From DATDVD01 sp035290065 (GTDB taxonomy: Bacteria > Pseudomonadota > Gammaproteobacteria > Coxiellales > Coxiellaceae): a stretch of DNA of 21,588 nucleotides. Under the pieces are notes generated by a model. The model searched no databases, had not been told where the DNA came from, and worked only from the letters and a program-made list of their open reading frames with translations. Below, piece after piece: positions 1-7,398 of the stretch (the first letter of the stretch is position 1; each line of letters begins with the position of its first letter). The position numbers and the translations under genes are program-made. The stretch is taken from positions 1-21,588 of the forward strand of contig DATDVD010000077.1 in the NCBI GenBank assembly GCA_035290065.1, given 5' to 3'.

Positions 1-1
1 T

Positions 2-1948
2 ATTACTATTGAAAAAGCGTGGGAATTAGGGTTTGATCATGTCGCTGTGGCGGTAGGAGCAGGTTTGCCAAAGGAGTTGCCTATCCCAGGTTCGTTAGCA
101 CCCGGTATGCGACAAGCCAATGATTTTTTAATGGCACTTCAACTGACGGGTGCCGCACGAGAAAATAGTTTAACCAATTTACAAATTCGTTTGCCGGCTA
201 TTGTGATTGGCGGTGGCTTAACCGGTGTGGATGCTGCCACAGAAATTCAAGCGTATTATATTCTCCAAGTAGAAAAGACATTAGTCCGTTACGAAGCCTT
301 GTGTGCTGCTACAAACGAAGCACACGTTCGTCAACAATTTACTTCTTCTGATTTAGAAGTATTAGATGAACATTTGACCCATGGACGAGCGGTTCGAAAC
401 GAACGAGCAATGGCATTGCGTGCGAATCGATCCCCTTATTTTCTTCCGTTACTGCGAGCGTGGGGGGGGGTTAGCATTGTTTATCGTCGTCGTTTAATGG
501 ATTCACCGGCGTATCGTAAAAATCATGAAGAAGTGCATTATGCTTTTGAAGAAGGCATTTATTATATCGAAAACTTAGAGCCAGTAGCGGCGCTTACGGA
601 TCATAAGGGTGATATTGAGTTCTTAGAATGTGCGCAGTGTGAGTATGATGCAGAAGGATTATGGTTTAAAACCAATAGAACGGTTCGGTTGCCTGCGCGC
701 TGTGTATTAGTGGCCACGGGTGCAAAACCCAATGTAGCCTATGCATTTGAGCATCCCCATACGTTTGAGCGTATTAAATTTGAATATATTGCCTATGCCC
801 GTGACGGTGAGGAGTGGGTACGTCGTGATCCTCCTGTTCATCCCAAAGCGAAACAATTTGGTGCTTTCACGAGTTATCGCGAGGAAAATCATTGCGTCAG
901 TTTTGTTGGCGATACTAACCCGACATTTCAAGGCAGTGTTGTAAAAGCAGTGGCTTCGGCGAAACGAATTTATCCTCACATTATGCAAGAACTGGTACGT
1001 GTGAAGACACCTGAGAAAAAAGGGCTTTATGCCACTTTTCGCGCTAACTTGGTTAAACTTTATGAAAGCCGTGTAGTAGCCATAAAGCGGGTTACTTCCC
1101 GTTTAGTGGAATTAACCGTTGAATCACCGATGGCCGCACTCTCGTTTAAACCGGGCCAATTTTATCGCTTACAAAATTTTGAATACAGAGCGCAAACTAT
1201 TCATCATACGCGTTTGCAAATGGAAAGTGTGGCTTTATTAGCAGCACCCGTGATAGGAGAACCCCATCAATTGTCTTTTAGCGTGATTGAGCAGGGCACT
1301 AGCACACGATTATTAGAACGATTTCGACCGGGTGAACCGATTGCATTGATGGGCCCCACGGGTGTTCGTTCTAAAATTCCCGAGCCGGGCACCTCTGTAT
1401 TAGTCATTGGTAGTGATATGGCCGCTATTTATTTGCGCGCTTATGGGCCTTCCCTTAAAAATAATGGCAATCGTGTAGTGTTTTGGGGGATTTATTCAAC
1501 ACCGCAAGAATGTGTTTATCACACACCATTAGCAAAATGGTGTGATAGCGTGGTGGTTACACCCTCTCTAGAAGAAAATCCCCCTATGCTGCAACACCAA
1601 TTGTCGTCCCTTCACACCATTTGGGTTATTGGTCCAGCTGAGTTAGCGAGAAGCTTTCAAGAATTGCGTGCTAAAAAGTGGAATACAAAATTGCCTAAAG
1701 ACGTGGAAATTAAAGCCTCGGTGTATGGGCCCATGCAATGTATGTTAAAAGGCGTCTGTGCGCAATGTTTACAATGGCAGATAGATCCGGTGACCGGTCG
1801 ACGGACAAAAGCCGTCTATACTTGCTCTTGGAACCATCAGCCCATCGATATTATTGATTGGGATAATCTCAATGAACGCTTGCGCCAAAACGCCATGCAG
1901 GAGCAGTTAACCGAATTGTGGTACCGCCATTGCCAGGAGAGCCAGTAA
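2..1948 (+). CDS. GltD/NfnL-like flavoprotein fused to a PyrK/NfnS-like FNR and [2Fe-2S] module (5' partial)
   Basis: The reading frame is open to the left edge, so the start lies outside the window; the GTG at 47 is internal because the frame before it continues the same fold. The N-terminal half resembles the NAD(P)H-dependent FAD domain of GltD and NfnL. It has a second Rossmann motif GGGLTGVDAA (codons near 210-240), then VLVATGAKPN and a VSFVGDTN...GSVVKAV stretch typical of the FAD-binding end. About 100 extra residues separate the Rossmann motif from VSIVYRRR. From about base 1020 a second module resembles PyrK/NfnS: a flavin-binding GQFYRLQNF, then a C-terminal cysteine cluster with Cys codons at 1739, 1757, 1766 and 1823 (C-x5-C-x2-C...C), as in [2Fe-2S] electron-transfer subunits. 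It probably passes electrons between NAD(P)H, FAD and the iron-sulfur centre. Electron partner and substrate are unknown. A tract of nine G lies at 462-470 and keeps the frame. Confidence 0.75.
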   Translation: MTIEKAWELGFDHVAVAVGAGLPKELPIPGSLAPGMRQANDFLMALQLTGAARENSLTNLQIRLPAIVIGGGLTGVDAATEIQAYYILQVEKTLVRYEALCAATNEAHVRQQFTSSDLEVLDEHLTHGRAVRNERAMALRANRSPYFLPLLRAWGGVSIVYRRRLMDSPAYRKNHEEVHYAFEEGIYYIENLEPVAALTDHKGDIEFLECAQCEYDAEGLWFKTNRTVRLPARCVLVATGAKPNVAYAFEHPHTFERIKFEYIAYARDGEEWVRRDPPVHPKAKQFGAFTSYREENHCVSFVGDTNPTFQGSVVKAVASAKRIYPHIMQELVRVKTPEKKGLYATFRANLVKLYESRVVAIKRVTSRLVELTVESPMAALSFKPGQFYRLQNFEYRAQTIHHTRLQMESVALLAAPVIGEPHQLSFSVIEQGTSTRLLERFRPGEPIALMGPTGVRSKIPEPGTSVLVIGSDMAAIYLRAYGPSLKNNGNRVVFWGIYSTPQECVYHTPLAKWCDSVVVTPSLEENPPMLQHQLSSLHTIWVIGPAELARSFQELRAKKWNTKLPKDVEIKASVYGPMQCMLKGVCAQCLQWQIDPVTGRRTKAVYTCSWNHQPIDIIDWDNLNERLRQNAMQEQLTELWYRHCQESQ

Positions 1949-1976
1949 GGATTTTAAGACAAAAATGGTTTATAAT
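1948..1976 (+). promoter_or_regulatory. Possible promoter for glpE
   Basis: A perfect TATAAT -10 box lies at 1971-1976, 22 bases before the glpE ATG and just after the stop of the preceding oxidoreductase gene. The expected -35 position (AGGATT, 17-base spacer) matches the consensus poorly, and there is no TGn extension. If used, the leader would be only about 16 bases and would consist mostly of the ribosome binding site. Read-through from the upstream gene is equally possible. Confidence 0.3.
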
Positions 1977-1998
1977 AGCGGTAAAAGAGGAGCAGGTA

Positions 1999-2319
1999 AT
2001 GTCGTTTAAGCTCATATCCCTACAAGATGCTGAGTCCTTGATGGAAAACAAAAGCACGGTTATTGCCGATATTCGCAATTCCGAAAGCTTTACAAAAGGC
2101 CATATTCCCAATGCTATTAATTTATTGGGAGAAAATTTAAGTGCTTTTTGCGCCGAGACGAATAAGTCGGCGCCTATCGTCGTGTATTGTCATCATGGTA
2201 TTAGCAGTCAAGCGGTGGCGGAGCATTTAAGCCTGCAAGGTTTTACTAACGTATACAGTTTGCAAGGTGGCTATGAGGCCTGGCGTGCTCGTTCGGCCGA
2301 CCCTAATAGCACTCGATAA
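1999..2319 (+). CDS. glpE: Thiosulfate sulfurtransferase GlpE (single-domain rhodanese)
   Basis: A 106-residue single rhodanese domain, close in length to E. coli GlpE (108). It moves sulfane sulfur from a donor such as thiosulfate to an acceptor such as cyanide or thioredoxin through a cysteine persulfide, in the cytoplasm. Landmarks are VIADIRNSESFTKGHIPNA (CH2A-type motif, about residues 21-39), the active-site loop CHHGISS with catalytic Cys64, and GGYEAW near the C-terminus. The frame is open further upstream to ATG 1918, but that would overlap the previous gene. ATG 1999 has a good ribosome binding site (aagaggag) and gives the GlpE-like N-terminus. nadA follows after 18 bases, so the two are probably cotranscribed. 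Confidence 0.9.
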   Translation: MSFKLISLQDAESLMENKSTVIADIRNSESFTKGHIPNAINLLGENLSAFCAETNKSAPIVVYCHHGISSQAVAEHLSLQGFTNVYSLQGGYEAWRARSADPNSTR

Positions 2320-2337
2320 CATAATTATTCTTAACGC

Positions 2338-3357
2338 ATGTTTACTATACCTATTTTCGAAGTCCCGACGACGCGCGTGCATGAAACGCTTTCTCAGGAA
2401 GAAAAAACTAAGCTAATAGCGCGCATCAAAGTTCTCTTAAAACGAGAAGACGCCGTTATTATTGCGCATTATTATACTTCGCCTGAAATTCAAGCCCTAG
2501 CGGAAGAAACCCATGGATTTATCGGGGATTCATTAGCCATGGCAAAATTTGGTCGCGAGCACTCTGCTAAAACATTAGTCGTAGCAGGGGTGAAATTTAT
2601 GGGCGAAAGCGCAAAAATTTTAAGCCCAGAAAAACGCGTGATAATGCCGACGTTGAAAGCGGAATGTTCTTTGGATTTAAGTTGTCCTCCCGATTTGTTT
2701 GCAGAATTTTGCCAGGCACATCCTGATCGTGTCAAAGTGGTGTACGCTAATACGTCTGCGGCTGTAAAAGCGCAAGCCGATTGGGTGGTTACCTCGAGTG
2801 TTGCCATCGATATTGTTGAGCATTTGCATGAACAGGGCCAAAAAATTTTATGGGCCCCCGATCGTTTTTTAGGTGATTATATTCAAAAACAAACGGGCGC
2901 CGATATGGTGCTGTGGCAAGGCAGCTGCGTGGTGCATGAAGAATTTAAAAAAGAAGCCTTATTACAGCTTAAAGCGCTCTATCCCAAAGCCGGTGTATTG
3001 GTGCATCCCGAGTCACCGGCGGGCGTGATTGCGTTAGCCGATGCAGTAGGTTCCACCTCTCAGCTCATTAAAGCCGCCCAAACCTTGCCGCACGAAATGT
3101 TTATTGTGGCTACAGATCGTGGTATTTTTTATAAAATGCAACAAGCCGCTCCTGGAAAAACATTGGTAGAAGCACCCACGATGGGGCAGGGTGCAACGTG
3201 CAAGAGTTGCGGACATTGTCCATGGATGGCCATGAATACATTAACGGATTTAGCGAATACCTTAGAAAAAGGCCTCAATACCATTGAACTAGAGCCTACG
3301 ATCATTGAAAAAGCGCGCATACCTCTTGAACGAATGGTACACTTTAAACAGAAATAA
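2338..3357 (+). CDS. nadA: Quinolinate synthase NadA
   Basis: 339 residues, close to E. coli NadA (347) and similar along the whole length. It condenses iminoaspartate with dihydroxyacetone phosphate to quinolinate in de novo NAD synthesis and needs a [4Fe-4S] cluster. The three expected cluster ligands are visible: Cys110 (LKAECSLDLSC), Cys197 (WQGSCVVHEEF) and Cys294, the last of a C288-x2-C291-x2-C294 motif (ATCKSCGHCPWMAMN). These line up with E. coli Cys113, 200 and 297 at a constant offset of three. Other signatures are AHYYTSPEIQ, FMGESAKILSPEK and HPESPAGV. The ATG at 2338 lacks a clear ribosome binding site, so translation may depend on coupling to glpE 18 bases upstream. No nadB is present nearby, so this is not the usual nadAB pair. 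Confidence 0.97.
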   Translation: MFTIPIFEVPTTRVHETLSQEEKTKLIARIKVLLKREDAVIIAHYYTSPEIQALAEETHGFIGDSLAMAKFGREHSAKTLVVAGVKFMGESAKILSPEKRVIMPTLKAECSLDLSCPPDLFAEFCQAHPDRVKVVYANTSAAVKAQADWVVTSSVAIDIVEHLHEQGQKILWAPDRFLGDYIQKQTGADMVLWQGSCVVHEEFKKEALLQLKALYPKAGVLVHPESPAGVIALADAVGSTSQLIKAAQTLPHEMFIVATDRGIFYKMQQAAPGKTLVEAPTMGQGATCKSCGHCPWMAMNTLTDLANTLEKGLNTIELEPTIIEKARIPLERMVHFKQK

Positions 3358-3360
3358 TTA

Positions 3361-3397
3361 TTCTCTTCCCTTGGAAGGGGGAGGGCTAAGAGAGGGG
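3361..3397 (+). repeat. REP-like palindromic element before the ferredoxin gene
   Basis: The nadA-ferredoxin gap holds a pyrimidine-rich then purine-rich palindrome. CCCTT and AAGGG (3368-3378) form a tight hairpin, flanked by TCTCTT at 3362-3367 and AAGAGA at 3388-3393. This pattern recalls short extragenic palindromes common in many bacterial genomes. Its right flank (agagaggggt) is also the ribosome binding site of the next gene, so folding could modulate translation. It lacks a T-run and is not a convincing terminator. Confidence 0.45.
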
Positions 3398-3398
3398 T

Positions 3399-3758
3399 AT
3401 GAATAATCTTGAATCATTAAAAGAAAAAATCAAACAACTCGATCTCCCTCATATTAAACGCCATATTTTTCTCTGTTGCGATCAAACTGAACCGAAATGC
3501 TGTAACCATGAAGAAGGTGAGCGTTCGTGGCATTATTTAAAAAAACGCATTTCAGAGTTGCAACAAGAAGGTGTGGTGGGATTGTATCGTACCAAAGCCA
3601 ATTGCTTACGGGTGTGCGAGCAAGGGCCTATTGCTGTTGTGTATCCCGATGGGGTATGGTATCGCCACTGCACGCCAGAGGTATTGGAACGTATTCTGCA
3701 GGAGCATTTAATTAACGGTACTATTGTTAAGGAGTATCGCATTGACGATCTCACTTAA
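3399..3758 (+). CDS. Thioredoxin-like [2Fe-2S] ferredoxin
   Basis: 119 residues in the thioredoxin-fold [2Fe-2S] ferredoxin family (the type seen in Aquifex and in complex I NuoE-like domains). After a short helix, RHIFLCC supplies Cys26 or Cys27, Cys34/35 follow, and the second pair is C69-x3-C73 in ANCLRVCEQGP. The family ending (GPIAVVYPDGVWY) is clear. It is probably a soluble electron carrier or a cluster-containing redox protein; the partner is unknown. The gene has a strong ribosome binding site (gagaggggt) that lies in the REP-like palindrome. It follows nadA by 41 bases and overlaps the DUF2797 gene downstream, so it belongs to the glpE-nadA run. Confidence 0.88.
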   Translation: MNNLESLKEKIKQLDLPHIKRHIFLCCDQTEPKCCNHEEGERSWHYLKKRISELQQEGVVGLYRTKANCLRVCEQGPIAVVYPDGVWYRHCTPEVLERILQEHLINGTIVKEYRIDDLT

Positions 3759-4572
3759 AGGTTCTTTGCAAAAAATGAGAACTGTTTTCAAAGAGCCAAT
3801 AGAATATTATTTACCCATTGGTGAGGTGAATGTTCCCTTAAACGATTGTTTAGGTAAAACACTATCTTTGTATTTTACGGGTGATATTCAGTGTATTAAT
3901 TGTTCACAAAAAACCTCCAAAAGTTTTCATCAAGGCCATTGCTTCCCCTGTTTTCGAGGTTTAGCGGCGTGTGATTTGTGTGTGTTAAAGCCTGAAAAAT
4001 GCCATTATTTTGAAGGAACTTGTCGGGAACCTGCGTGGGGTGAAACGTACTGCATGCAGCCTCATATCGTTTATTTAGCTAATACGGGTCAGCTAAAAGT
4101 AGGAATTACGCGACAATCGCAAATTCCAACACGATGGATTGATCAAGGCGCCGAACAAGCGCTCCCTATTTTTAAAACCAGCCGTCGTCAAATTTCAGGG
4201 TTTATGGAAGTGGCTATTGCTCATGTGGTGTCTGATCAAACGAATTGGCGATTAATGCTGAAAGGAAAAGCCAAGCAATTGAATTTAGCAAAAGAGGCTG
4301 AGCAGGTGATAAAACAATTAAAACCTGCTCTGGAACAACTAACCGTGCGTTTTAAACCCGAAGATATAGAATGGTTAACAGATCAATCGCTTTATTCTAT
4401 TGTCTATCCTATTCATCACTATCCTGAAAAAATTCAATCTTTATCCGTGGAAAAAAATCCCAGCGTCAAAGGCCAATTACTCGGTATAAAAGGGCAATAT
4501 TTATTGTTAGACACAGGCGTGATTAATATTCGAAAATACGGTGGATATCAGGTGGAGTTTCAAGTGACATGA
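3742..4572 (+). CDS. DUF2797 cysteine-rich (zinc-ribbon-like) protein
   Basis: 276 residues from a TTG start. TTG 3742 is preferred because it sits seven bases after a strong AAGGAG (3729-3734) and yields an N-terminus (ISLKGSLQKM) like DUF2797 homologues; the ATG at 3775 would remove this and has a poor ribosome binding site. The start overlaps the ferredoxin gene by 17 bases, suggesting translational coupling. The N-terminal half is rich in cysteines: C51-x2-C54, C67-x2-C70, C77-x2-C80, C87, C94 and C104, probably zinc-ribbon-like, with family signatures CHYFEGTCREPAWGE and YCMQPHIVYLA. The following VYLANTGQLKVGITR and PTRWIDQGA recall the GIY-YIG nuclease fold, but that is only a resemblance. 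The C-terminal part is less conserved. The molecular function is not known to me; nucleic-acid binding is a guess. Confidence 0.85.
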   Translation: MTISLKGSLQKMRTVFKEPIEYYLPIGEVNVPLNDCLGKTLSLYFTGDIQCINCSQKTSKSFHQGHCFPCFRGLAACDLCVLKPEKCHYFEGTCREPAWGETYCMQPHIVYLANTGQLKVGITRQSQIPTRWIDQGAEQALPIFKTSRRQISGFMEVAIAHVVSDQTNWRLMLKGKAKQLNLAKEAEQVIKQLKPALEQLTVRFKPEDIEWLTDQSLYSIVYPIHHYPEKIQSLSVEKNPSVKGQLLGIKGQYLLLDTGVINIRKYGGYQVEFQVT

Positions 4573-4838
4573 TGTTTTTACACGGCTATTCCAATCATTT
4601 AGGCGTTATAGGCGTTATATTAGTATTATGGGCTTATTTTTTAATTCAAATTAACCGAATTAATAAGAATGGATTTTGGTTTTCTTTTACCAACTTGTTA
4701 GGCTCCGTTCTTATTTTAATTTCGTTGTATTACCATCCCAACTTAGCCTCAGTAGTAATCGAAATTTGCTGGTTGTTGATCAGCGCCTTTGGTTTGACAA
4801 GGTGGGGATGCAAACATTATAAAAATCCAGGCCTTTGA
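4569..4838 (+). CDS. CBU_0592-family small membrane protein
   Basis: 89 residues with three hydrophobic stretches (about 10-27, 37-55 and 58-76), so probably an inner-membrane protein. The sequence matches my memory of the family named after Coxiella burnetii CBU_0592; no function is known. It overlaps the DUF2797 gene by four bases (ATGA), so translation is coupled and it is the last gene of the + strand run. Its final codons form the left arm of the terminator hairpin that serves the converging aldehyde dehydrogenase gene. Confidence 0.75.
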   Translation: MMFLHGYSNHLGVIGVILVLWAYFLIQINRINKNGFWFSFTNLLGSVLILISLYYHPNLASVVIEICWLLISAFGLTRWGCKHYKNPGL

Positions 4839-4849
4839 TAAAAGCCTGG
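4821..4849 (-). terminator. Rho-independent terminator of the hemW-sad transcript
   Basis: CCAGGC at 4827-4832 and GCCTGG at 4844-4849 form a stem, extended by T-A pairs inside. Read on the - strand, the hairpin is followed by ATTTTTAT, giving the T-run of an intrinsic terminator 40 bases beyond the aldehyde dehydrogenase stop. On the + strand no T-run follows, so termination of the CBU_0592 gene here is less certain. Confidence 0.7.
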
Positions 4850-4887
4850 GTCAGTAATTAGGGCATCCCCTTGATAAAAAATGGTTA

Positions 4888-6255
4888 CTATCCCACCACC
4901 ACTGTTTTGATATTCATAAACGCTCGAATACCATCAGCACCGAGCTCTCGGCCAAAGCCGGAGGATTTAATGCCACCAAAGGGTAGGTGGGGATCTGAAG
5001 TTACAAAGGAATTGACGTTACAGGTGCCTGCTTCAAGCTCTTGGCAAGCAATGCGTTCTCCTCGGGCAATATCACGGGTAAAAACAGCGGCGCCTAAGCC
5101 AAAACGCGTTTCATTAGCTAATAGAATGCCTTCACCTTCGTCTTTTACTTTAATGATACAAACGACAGGGCCAAAGAGTTCTTCGGTAAAAACAGGGCTT
5201 TTCGGTGTGATATTAAGGAGAAGTGTTGGAGGATAAAAAAAGCCTTCGCCTGGGGGTAGTTCTCCGCCCATCACACATTCTGCGCCCTCTTTGATGCACC
5301 GGTTCACTTGATCGTGTATGCGTTTGCGTAAATCTTCGCACGCTAGTGGGCCTATTGTGGTGTTAGGATCCATCGGATCGCCGCACGAGTACTGTATCAT
5401 TTTATGTTTTAAGGCTTTCACAAACGTATCATAAATAGATTCCACCACCAGAATTCGTTTGGCTGCAATACATACTTGGCCAGCATTCGATAATCGCGAT
5501 TGAACACATTGTTCTACGGCTAATTGAATGTCAGCATCTTCTAAAATCAAATAAGGATCATTGCCACCTAATTCTACTACGATTTTTTTTAATGCTTTTC
5601 CTGCTTGAGAGGCGACAACGGATCCTGCTCGTTCACTACCTGTTAAAGTCACTCCTGCTATCGCTGAATGCTCAATGACAGCAGGCACTAAATCGACATC
5701 TATAATTAAACTTCGAAATAAACCGTTAGGAAAACCAGCGCGTTCAAAAATTTCTTGAATAGCAAGACTTGCACCCACAGAATTATGGGCATGTTTTAAT
5801 AAACATGCATTTCCTGCCATTAAATTAGGGGCTGCAAAACGAAAGACTTGCCAAAACGGAAAATTCCACGGCATGATTGCTAATACAATGCCCAGCGGAT
5901 TAAAACATTGATATGTTTTCGAATGCTCTGTGGGAATCCAAATGGGTGCTAAATAACCTTCTGCCTGTTCTGCATAATATTCACAGACTCGCGCACATTT
6001 ATCGATTTCAGCTTTAGCTTGAGTAATAGGTTTTCCCATTTCTTGTGTAATGAGCGTTGCATAATCCATTTGATGAGTACGTAAAAGCGTCGCTGCGTGA
6101 AGCATGCATTGTTTTCGTTCCGAAAAAGAGGTGTGTTTCCAGCTTTTTTGTGCTTGAGAAGTTTCTTCAATAAATTCCCCCACTTGCTGGAGCAAAAGAG
6201 TGGGATAGCTTTTTAAAAGTTTGCCAGTGGTAGGATTAATAATGTCAATATTCAC
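4888..6255 (-). CDS. sad: NAD(P)-dependent succinate-semialdehyde dehydrogenase-like aldehyde dehydrogenase
   Basis: 455 residues, complete, aligning from end to end with E. coli Sad/YneI (462). Members oxidise succinate semialdehyde or related aldehydes to acids with NAD(P)+ in the cytoplasm. Visible parts are PWNFPFWQ (Asn131), the cofactor lysine in LLKHA (Lys154), TLTGSERAG, the general base in VVELGGNDP (Glu228) and the catalytic nucleophile in NAGQVCIAAKR (Cys262), with FGGIKSSGFGRELG near the end. All catalytic residues are present. A strong AAAGGAG precedes the ATG. The gene starts 15 bases after hemW ends, so they are probably cotranscribed. No GABA transaminase is nearby, so the true aldehyde is uncertain. 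Confidence 0.88.
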   Translation of the reverse strand: MNIDIINPTTGKLLKSYPTLLLQQVGEFIEETSQAQKSWKHTSFSERKQCMLHAATLLRTHQMDYATLITQEMGKPITQAKAEIDKCARVCEYYAEQAEGYLAPIWIPTEHSKTYQCFNPLGIVLAIMPWNFPFWQVFRFAAPNLMAGNACLLKHAHNSVGASLAIQEIFERAGFPNGLFRSLIIDVDLVPAVIEHSAIAGVTLTGSERAGSVVASQAGKALKKIVVELGGNDPYLILEDADIQLAVEQCVQSRLSNAGQVCIAAKRILVVESIYDTFVKALKHKMIQYSCGDPMDPNTTIGPLACEDLRKRIHDQVNRCIKEGAECVMGGELPPGEGFFYPPTLLLNITPKSPVFTEELFGPVVCIIKVKDEGEGILLANETRFGLGAAVFTRDIARGERIACQELEAGTCNVNSFVTSDPHLPFGGIKSSGFGRELGADGIRAFMNIKTVVVG

Positions 6256-6270
6256 CTTTTTCTCCTTTCG

Positions 6271-7398
6271 TTAAGGCAGCCATGCTTCCAACAGGGTATT
6301 TCGAAATAACTTTCCTCTTTCGGTTAAAAGTAAGCAATCATTTTCAATTATTAGTAAACCCTTATCGATGCTGCATTGCAAATAAGGCATTAGCTCCTTA
6401 ATGCCTACTTTAATAGTTTCGTAGCATTCTTTTTCAGGGATGGGTTTATTGAGTCGCCATCGATTTAAAAAGAATTCAAATAGTTTTTCGCTATTCTTTA
6501 CAATTTTTTCATCCACGACGACATTTTTATTTTCCATATAGCTTTGAGGGCGTTTAATATTAGCATGCCGGTAAAGAGTGCCTTCGTGGTCTGTGATTTT
6601 ACTGTGAGCTCCTGCTCCTAACCCTAAATAGTCACCAAATTCCCAGTAATTTAAATTATGCCGACACTCAAAACCTGGTTTAGCAAAAGCAGACACTTCA
6701 TACTGCTCAAGTCCGGCTTCCTTTAACAATGAAAAACCTATCTCTTCCATTTCAGCTACCGTGTCGTCGGAAGGAATAGGCGGTGGAAATTTATAAAAAA
6801 CCGTATTAGGTTCTAACGTTAATTGGTACCACGAAAGATGAGGGGGCTTAAACGATAATGCTTTTTGTAAATCGGCTACTGCTTCTTCCACGCTTTGCTG
6901 AGGCAATCCATGCATTAAATCGATATTAAAATGTTCAAAGCCTGTTCTATACATCGTTTCAATCGCTTGGATAGCTGTTTGGCTGGAATGAATACGGCCT
7001 AAGGCTTTCAATTTTTCATCTGAAAAGGATTGAATGCCTAGCGATAATCGATTAATGCCGACTTGTTTGTATCCCTCAAATCGCCGTTGCTCTACCGTGC
7101 CCGGATTGGCTTCTAAGGTGATTTCAACTTGAGGATCAAACCGAAAACAAGTTTTTAAAGCCTCTAATAGCATCCCATAACTCTCGGCCTCAAATAGGCT
7201 GGGCGTTCCCCCCCCAATAAACACCGTTGCAATAGGCCGATTGCCAATTCGTTCCGCTTGGCCTTTCGCTTCGTCAATTAAGCGTTTAATATAGCGTTGT
7301 TCAGGCCATTCTTCCGATTTTTGGTGAGAATTAAAGTCGCAATAGGGACACTTGCGGATACACCAGGGAATGTGAATATAAAGTGAAATCGGGTTCAT
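6271..7398 (-). CDS. hemW: HemW-like radical SAM protein (heme chaperone, once called coproporphyrinogen III oxidase-like)
   Basis: 375 residues, close to E. coli HemW (378). HemW binds heme and a [4Fe-4S] cluster with SAM and is thought to deliver heme to target proteins. The radical SAM motif C13-x3-C17-x2-C20 is in IPWCIRKCPYCDFNSH, followed by GGGTPS, NPGT and LGIQSF, and later CRHNLNYW, the H-N-x2-Y-W motif linked to heme binding in HemW. The frame is open upstream to a start at 7464, but ATG 7398 gives the normal N-terminus; the longer form would run 47 bases into the divergent nudE gene. Only 19 bases separate the two start codons and no good ribosome binding site precedes this ATG. 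The GGGTPS codons contain eight G in a row. Confidence 0.93.
   Translation of the reverse strand: MNPISLYIHIPWCIRKCPYCDFNSHQKSEEWPEQRYIKRLIDEAKGQAERIGNRPIATVFIGGGTPSLFEAESYGMLLEALKTCFRFDPQVEITLEANPGTVEQRRFEGYKQVGINRLSLGIQSFSDEKLKALGRIHSSQTAIQAIETMYRTGFEHFNIDLMHGLPQQSVEEAVADLQKALSFKPPHLSWYQLTLEPNTVFYKFPPPIPSDDTVAEMEEIGFSLLKEAGLEQYEVSAFAKPGFECRHNLNYWEFGDYLGLGAGAHSKITDHEGTLYRHANIKRPQSYMENKNVVVDEKIVKNSEKLFEFFLNRWRLNKPIPEKECYETIKVGIKELMPYLQCSIDKGLLIIENDCLLLTERGKLFRNTLLEAWLP

Noticed and set aside
707..988. Open frames on both strands within the oxidoreductase gene
   Set aside because: They fall in the FAD-binding end of a strongly conserved protein and show no independent coding signs.
1918..1998. 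Longer glpE start at ATG 1918
   Set aside because: It would overlap the upstream gene by 31 bases and add a non-rhodanese leader; ATG 1999 has a good ribosome binding site and gives the normal GlpE length.
4871..5236. 121-codon open frame on the + strand opposite the aldehyde dehydrogenase
   Set aside because: It is antisense to a clearly conserved catalytic domain, is low in complexity (Ser/Pro/Lys-rich) and resembles no family.
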